Shown: piece after piece, positions 60,385 to 64,000 of the stretch
How the letters are laid out: each line of letters begins with the position of its first letter
How positions within the stretch are numbered: position 1 is the first letter of the stretch
Origin: CBDFHB01 sp965250115
GTDB lineage: Bacteria; Acidobacteriota; Vicinamibacteria; Marinacidobacterales; SMYC01
Reading direction: 5' to 3'
Assembly: GCA_965250115.1 (NCBI GenBank)
Contig: CBDFNJ010000002.1
Location: forward strand, 2,108,001-2,172,000
Length of the DNA: 64,000 nucleotides
The notes under the pieces: generated by a model
The model's input: only the letters and a program-made list of their open reading frames with translations
Told to the model about the DNA's origin: nothing
Database searches by the model: none
Made by a program: the position numbers and the translations under genes

Positions 60385-61389
60385 ATGGCGTCCGAGCTTG
60401 ATACGCACGCGGGGGCGACATCGCATACGAAGCCATCCTCGGACACTCCCGAAGTCTCCATCGTTATCCCCGTCCTGAACGAGGAGGGCAACCTTCCGGC
60501 GCTATACGAGGAGTTGACGGAGGTTCTAGAGCACTACGGCAAGCGCTACGAGCTCATCTTCGTCGACGACGGGAGCACGGATGCGAGCTTCGCGCTTTTG
60601 AGCTCGATCCACCATCGCGACCCCTCGCTGCGCGTTATTCGTTTCCGCAAGAACTTCGGTCAGACGGCGGCGCTCGCGGCCGGATTTGCAGGGGCGCAGG
60701 CGCCCGTCATCGTCACCCTGGATGCGGACCTTCAGAACGACCCTCGCGATATCCCCCTCATGCTCGAGCGTTTGGATGCGGGATTCGACATGGTTTGTGG
60801 ATGGAGGAAGGACCGCAAGGATCCATTCTTGTCGCGACGCCTGCCGTCCCAGATTGCGAATTGGCTCATCTCCGTGACCACCGGCGTTAATCTGCACGAC
60901 TACGGTTGCACTCTCAAGGCGTTTCGCTCCGAGGTCGTCAAGAACCTTCATCTCTACGGCGAGATGCACCGCTTCATCCCCGCGGTCGCGAGCGGGATGG
61001 GGGTCACCATCGACGAGGTCGTCGTCGGCCACCGCCCAAGAAGAGAGGGGCAGTCGAAGTACGGGATTTCGAGGACGCTACGTGTCATCCTCGATTTGAT
61101 GACGGTGAAGTTCCTGCTCAACTACTCGAGCCGCCCGCTTCAAATCTTCGGCACGGTCGGCGTTCTGATGGGAGCCGCGGGTTTTCTCATGGGCCTGTAC
61201 TTGACCTGGGTGAAGTTCGGGCTCGGAGAGCCGATAGGTGGCCGCCCCCTCTTGTTACTGGCGAGCCTACTAATGCTGGTCGGGATTCAGCTCGTGAGTT
61301 TGGGGCTATTGGGGGAGCTTTTGGCCAGGCTCTACCACGAGAATAGAACGAGCCCTCCCTACGCCGTTAGGGAGCGTTTGGGCCGTTAG
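60385..61389 (+). CDS. Polyprenyl-phosphate-type GT2 glycosyltransferase with two C-terminal helices
   Basis: 334 residues from ATG 60385. GT-A domain: VSIVIPVLNEEGNLPALYEEL, IFVDDGSTDASF, RFRKNFGQTAALAAGF, LDADLQNDPRDIPLM and HDYGCTLKAFRSEVV. Two C-terminal membrane helices follow (LQIFGTVGVLMGAAGFLMGLYL and PLLLLASLLMLVGIQLVSLGLLGELLARLY), as in GtrB/DPMS/ArnC enzymes that make undecaprenyl-phosphate sugars. A TATACT -10-like box at 60373-60378 would place the transcript start on the ATG, and there is no ribosome site, so the mRNA may be leaderless. Confidence 0.9.
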   Translation: MASELDTHAGATSHTKPSSDTPEVSIVIPVLNEEGNLPALYEELTEVLEHYGKRYELIFVDDGSTDASFALLSSIHHRDPSLRVIRFRKNFGQTAALAAGFAGAQAPVIVTLDADLQNDPRDIPLMLERLDAGFDMVCGWRKDRKDPFLSRRLPSQIANWLISVTTGVNLHDYGCTLKAFRSEVVKNLHLYGEMHRFIPAVASGMGVTIDEVVVGHRPRREGQSKYGISRTLRVILDLMTVKFLLNYSSRPLQIFGTVGVLMGAAGFLMGLYLTWVKFGLGEPIGGRPLLLLASLLMLVGIQLVSLGLLGELLARLYHENRTSPPYAVRERLGR

Positions 61390-61394
61390 AACAC

Positions 61395-61465
61395 GGGGTC
61401 AGGCCTTAACTTCTTGATTTCGACGGAAAGCTCAGCGCGAAATCAAGAAATCAAGGCCTGACCCC
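61395..61465. repeat. REP-like 71-bp palindrome
   Basis: Inverted arms GGGGTCAGGCCTT plus ACTTCTTGATTTC on the left and GAAATCAAGAA plus AAGGCCTGACCCC on the right, enclosing a loop of about 15 bases. It lies between two convergent genes, so it may end transcription from both sides. Such repeats are often dispersed in genomes that carry REP-associated tyrosine transposases; none is in the window. Confidence 0.75.
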
Positions 61466-61470
61466 TCTGG

Positions 61471-62475
61471 CTATCTGGTTCCGATGGCGACGTTCGAGTA
61501 GATCGCTCCTTCCGGCGACTCCGCCCGTCCCGCCGCGCCGAGCTCGATCCGATGGATCTGAGGATTATAGGTGCGAGGGTACTGGAAGAAGAAGATCTGG
61601 CCGCCGTCGATGAAGAGGCGACAGGCGTTCACGTCACCCTCACGTCCCCACTCGAGGCGGATGCGGTAGGTCCGCTCGGGGACCCATCCCCGGAAGGTGC
61701 TTCCCACGTCGACCTGTCGGCCCTGCGAGATGAAGCGCAGTCGCAGCCAGCGGTCGTTGATCGAGCTGCGGCCGTCGAGCTTCTGCAGACTGACGCGGAA
61801 GCGGTTCGACGTCATGTCGGCTCCGAGGCTCGGGTCCCACATAAAGAACAAGTGGCGCGCGTCTCGACTCGGGTTCCGAATGTCGAGGCCTGTCACGTCG
61901 AACTCCAGGAATCCGGTCTCGATCGTTTGCATGTCGTAGACGATGAAGTTAGAGCTCGCCTCGACTTGCCAGCCTTCGGAGGTGAAGATTCCACCGCCGA
62001 CGTCTCCGAGGCTCGTGCCGGTGAGCAACGAGTCCGCCACGAGGATTTGGTCCGTCCTGCCCGAGGTCGAGATGCCTCCCTGAAACTGGAAGTTCCCAAC
62101 GCCAGAGAACGGTCCCTGGGTCGCGCCCACGCTCGCGCGCGCCCGCCAGAAGAACTCGCCGCTTCCGAACTCGGATCCGGCCGTCCAGCTGGTCTGGCCG
62201 GAGCCCTGTGGAATGTTGCTGGCCTGCGCCACGATGTTGCTGAAGCCCGATTCGGTGGCGACCTGGAAGGTATAGCTCGCCGTCCCGCTGGAGACGGTTG
62301 CGTTCGTCACCATCAACGTAGCCTGGCCGGCGACTTGGGCGCCGCCGTTCGGGCTGACGATGCCGGGTGCGCCAATCGTGACGCTCGGTGTCGAGGGGCT
62401 GCCTCCCTCGTCGCTACACGCGAGTGCGAGCGCGACGGCGAGAGCGGTGAGGATTGTACTGAGTCGTCTAATCAT
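61471..62475 (-). CDS. Lipoprotein with Fn3-like and jelly-roll-type domains, paralogue A
   Basis: 334 residues. Lipoprotein signal with lipobox ALAC (Cys20) then SDEGGSPSTP. A fibronectin-like module follows (ATLMVTNATVSSGTASYTFQVATESGFSNIVAQASNIPQGSGQTSWTAGSEF...FFWRARASVG). The C-terminal beta-rich domain (about 160-334, GWQVEASSNFIVYDMQT, HLFFMWDPSLGADMTSNRFRVSLQKL, YRIRLEWGREGDVNACRLFIDGG, RIELGAAGRAESPEGAIYSNVAIG) resembles a concanavalin-like carbohydrate-binding fold. GAGG-type site upstream. It is similar throughout to the gene at 62509. Confidence 0.82.
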   Translation of the reverse strand: MIRRLSTILTALAVALALACSDEGGSPSTPSVTIGAPGIVSPNGGAQVAGQATLMVTNATVSSGTASYTFQVATESGFSNIVAQASNIPQGSGQTSWTAGSEFGSGEFFWRARASVGATQGPFSGVGNFQFQGGISTSGRTDQILVADSLLTGTSLGDVGGGIFTSEGWQVEASSNFIVYDMQTIETGFLEFDVTGLDIRNPSRDARHLFFMWDPSLGADMTSNRFRVSLQKLDGRSSINDRWLRLRFISQGRQVDVGSTFRGWVPERTYRIRLEWGREGDVNACRLFIDGGQIFFFQYPRTYNPQIHRIELGAAGRAESPEGAIYSNVAIGTR

Positions 62476-62508
62476 GTTGTCTGCCTACCTCACGAATATT
62501 CTCGAAGG

Positions 62509-63546
62509 CTAGTCGCGCCTGACGACCGCGAAATTCCGGTAGATCGCGTCGAGGACGGACTCACCTCGCTCTTCGATGCCGAGCTCGATGAAGTGCGTGT
62601 TGGGTTGATAGGGCCGGTTGTATCGGATCTGCATGATCTCGATCCCGTCGAGAAAGACGCGCGCTGTATTGGCGCCGGCAGCCGGACCCCAGTCGACGCG
62701 GAACGTATAGACCGTGCCCGGATCCCAACTCGTGAAGCCGAAGCCCGCCTCTTCCTCTCGCCCTTGCGAGATCCAGCGGAAGCGCATGAAGGGTGGATTG
62801 TGGGGGTTGTTCCACAGTTTTTGAACGTGGACGCGGAACGTGTTCTGCCGGAAGCCACCCGCCGTCGGATCCCACATCCCGAACAGCATGTGAGATGCGT
62901 CGTTCCCGCCTCGGGGGGTCAGACCGACGTTCTGCCACTCGACGTAGCCGTTCACGACCGTCGGAACGGAGTATCGCAGGAAGTCAGCGTTGGTATCGAC
63001 CCGCCACCCCTGATCGGTGAAGGTTCCTCCGCCGCGGTTCGTTGCTCTCGTCGTCCCGTCGGTGAGGGAGTCGAAAACGACGATAGTCTCGCCGGCACCG
63101 CCGCCGACTCCGAGGATCGCGAAGTTGGCGACGGCAGAGTAGGGTCCCGTCGTACCGCCGGTGGTGGCACGGGCCCGCCAGAAGTATGCCCCGTCCGTCA
63201 GGACTTGGCTCACCTGCCAGCTCGTCTGCCCAGATCCCTGCGCCACGCCCGATTGCTGGACGACGATACTCGAGAATCCGGAGTCTGTCGCCACCTGAAA
63301 CGTGTAGGTGGGGGTCGAACCGTCGCTCGCAGTCGCGTTCGTGACCGTCAGGCTCGGCTGAGTATCGCCGATGGGGGAGGGGGCGTTTGGTCCGACGATG
63401 ACGGGTGCGGTAATCGTGACGCTGCCGCCAGTGCTTCCACCACCGCCTGAGCCGCTGTTGTCGCTGCAGTGGACGAGCGCGACGGCCAGTGCGAGAGGGG
63501 TGAGTCCTAACGCGATGGTTGGAATCGGTCGATGCTGACTGCTCAT
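62509..63546 (-). CDS. Lipoprotein with Fn3-like and jelly-roll-type domains, paralogue B
   Basis: 345 residues from ATG 63546 (MSSQHRPIPTIALGLTPLALAVALVHCSDN); Cys27 in LVHC is the lipidation site. An open frame extends 60 codons further upstream but has no signal peptide. The same order as paralogue A follows: Fn3-like SLTVTNATASDGSTPTYTFQVATDSGFSSIV and YFWRARATTG, then the beta domain (HMLFGMWDPTAGGFRQNTFRVHVQKLW, YTFRVDWGPAAGANTARVFLDGIEI, HFIELGIEERGESVLDAIYRNFAVV). The two genes lie head to tail 33 bases apart and arose by tandem duplication. Surface-exposed binding proteins by inference. Confidence 0.82.
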   Translation of the reverse strand: MSSQHRPIPTIALGLTPLALAVALVHCSDNSGSGGGGSTGGSVTITAPVIVGPNAPSPIGDTQPSLTVTNATASDGSTPTYTFQVATDSGFSSIVVQQSGVAQGSGQTSWQVSQVLTDGAYFWRARATTGGTTGPYSAVANFAILGVGGGAGETIVVFDSLTDGTTRATNRGGGTFTDQGWRVDTNADFLRYSVPTVVNGYVEWQNVGLTPRGGNDASHMLFGMWDPTAGGFRQNTFRVHVQKLWNNPHNPPFMRFRWISQGREEEAGFGFTSWDPGTVYTFRVDWGPAAGANTARVFLDGIEIMQIRYNRPYQPNTHFIELGIEERGESVLDAIYRNFAVVRRD

Positions 63547-63664
63547 GTTGTGCGAACTGCCTCCAATAAACTCATGGCCCGTCGTCTCGGAGTCGCTCCG
63601 TGAAAACGGGCCAATCAAGCTCGTCAATTTAACATACTCCTTCATTCCAAGTCCAGAAGCCACT

Positions 63665-64000
63665 ATGATTACGGGTTCTACGGAGGATCTCCTGAAAGTT
63701 CTTGTGACCGGGGCCAGCGGATTCACGGGCAGTCACCTGGCGCGACTTCTCGTTGCGGCGGGGCATCGGGTTCGGGCGCTGGTTCGAGCCGGGAGCTCGC
63801 TCGATCTTCTCGGAGGGCTCGACGTCGAGCGTTTCGAGGGCGAGCTCGAGGATCCAGCGAGTCTACGAAAGTCCGTCGCCGGTTGCGAGCGCGTTTTTCA
63901 CATCGCGGCCGTCTATCGGGAAGCCAAGCTGGACGACAGCTACTACCGGAGGATCAATGTCGAGGGCACGCGCCTGCTGGCGGAGGCTGCCCTGTCGGAG
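63665..64000 (+). CDS. NAD-dependent epimerase/dehydratase (cut by window edge)
   Basis: The first 112 codons of an extended short-chain dehydrogenase. KVLVTGASGFTGSHLARLLVAAGHRVRALVR carries the GxxGxxG NAD-binding loop, then FEGELEDPASLRKSVAGCERVFHIAAVYRE and YRRINVEGTRLLAEAA, close to the HpnA/dihydroflavonol-reductase-like group. ATG 63665 is used here. However, GGAGGA at 63681-63686 sits at normal distance from a CTG directly before AAAGTTCTTGTG, which aligns with the family's usual MKVLVTG, so a CTG start is possible. Confidence 0.85.
   Translation, partial: MITGSTEDLLKVLVTGASGFTGSHLARLLVAAGHRVRALVRAGSSLDLLGGLDVERFEGELEDPASLRKSVAGCERVFHIAAVYREAKLDDSYYRRINVEGTRLLAEAALSE

Noticed and set aside
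61552..63450. 632-codon plus-strand frame across both lipoprotein genes
   Set aside because: Covers two paralogous minus-strand genes with lipoboxes; composition is typical of antisense GC-rich frames.
1..64000. CRISPR array or toxin-antitoxin/defence cluster
   Set aside because: No regularly spaced short repeats, no cas genes and no recognisable toxin-antitoxin or restriction genes were found on reading both strands.

Overview
The window looks like a GC-rich chromosomal segment of a Gram-negative bacterium. It encodes lipid A synthesis (lpxD), a TolC/MacA/MacB export system, a PpiD/SurA-type chaperone, HtrA and an outer-membrane barrel. Hanks-type kinases, FecR and STAS/HATPase modules, MreBCD-PBP2-RodA and lipoproteins with fibronectin-like repeats together suggest an Acidobacteriota-like lineage. 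That placement is inferred from gene content; no rRNA is present to confirm it. I see no prophage, plasmid backbone, origin or CRISPR array.

Layout. 1-4014 (minus): lpxD, moeA, moaC and a truncated penicillin-acylase-type hydrolase, tightly packed. 4178-15565 (plus): a Ser/Thr kinase, a small secreted protein broken by one in-frame TGA, then GT2, B12-type radical SAM, NodU/CmcH-type carbamoyltransferase and GT-C membrane glycosyltransferase genes. This run ends in a secreted PKD-domain protein split by an IS256-family element. 15627-20562: TolC, MacA-like adaptor, ABC ATPase and MacB-like permease. 20563-22812 (minus): STAS protein and PpiD. 22937-31228: FecR protein, a palindromic MITE-like repeat, a GAF-GGDEF cyclase and the mreB-mreC-mreD-mrdA-rodA cell-shape operon, closed by a terminator. 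31558-34338: RNase G, a small TPR protein and a GT9 glycosyltransferase.

34431-39748 is a mobile-element landing zone with a decayed ISAzo13-like element, a second IS256-family copy inside a small gene, and an ISL3-like element placed at the stop codon of a phosphoesterase gene. 39753-43598 carries aroA-aroK-phosphoesterase (minus) and an anti-sigma-type ATPase plus suhB (plus). A third IS256-family copy splits an outer-membrane barrel gene at 43939-46060. 46113-51551: HtrA, then DedA-Memo-AMMECR1 and a PilB-type ATPase. 51647-56968 is a translation and division block: tRNA-Val, thrS, infC (apparently with an AUC start), rpmI, rplT, a coiled-coil protein, zapA, a likely 6S RNA and thiL. 56965-64000: radical SAM, gatA-gatC, a polyprenyl-phosphate-type GT2, a REP-like palindrome, two paralogous lipoproteins and the start of an epimerase.

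The three 1435-bp IS256-family copies have 8-9 bp target duplications, and deleting each element with one duplication restores an open frame. The insertions are therefore recent, and three ancestral genes can be rebuilt exactly. The most notable features are these rebuilt genes, two A-run frameshifts in transposases, the non-AUG infC start, the 6S-like RNA, and the radical SAM/carbamoyltransferase/glycosyltransferase cluster, which may make an undescribed surface glycoconjugate.
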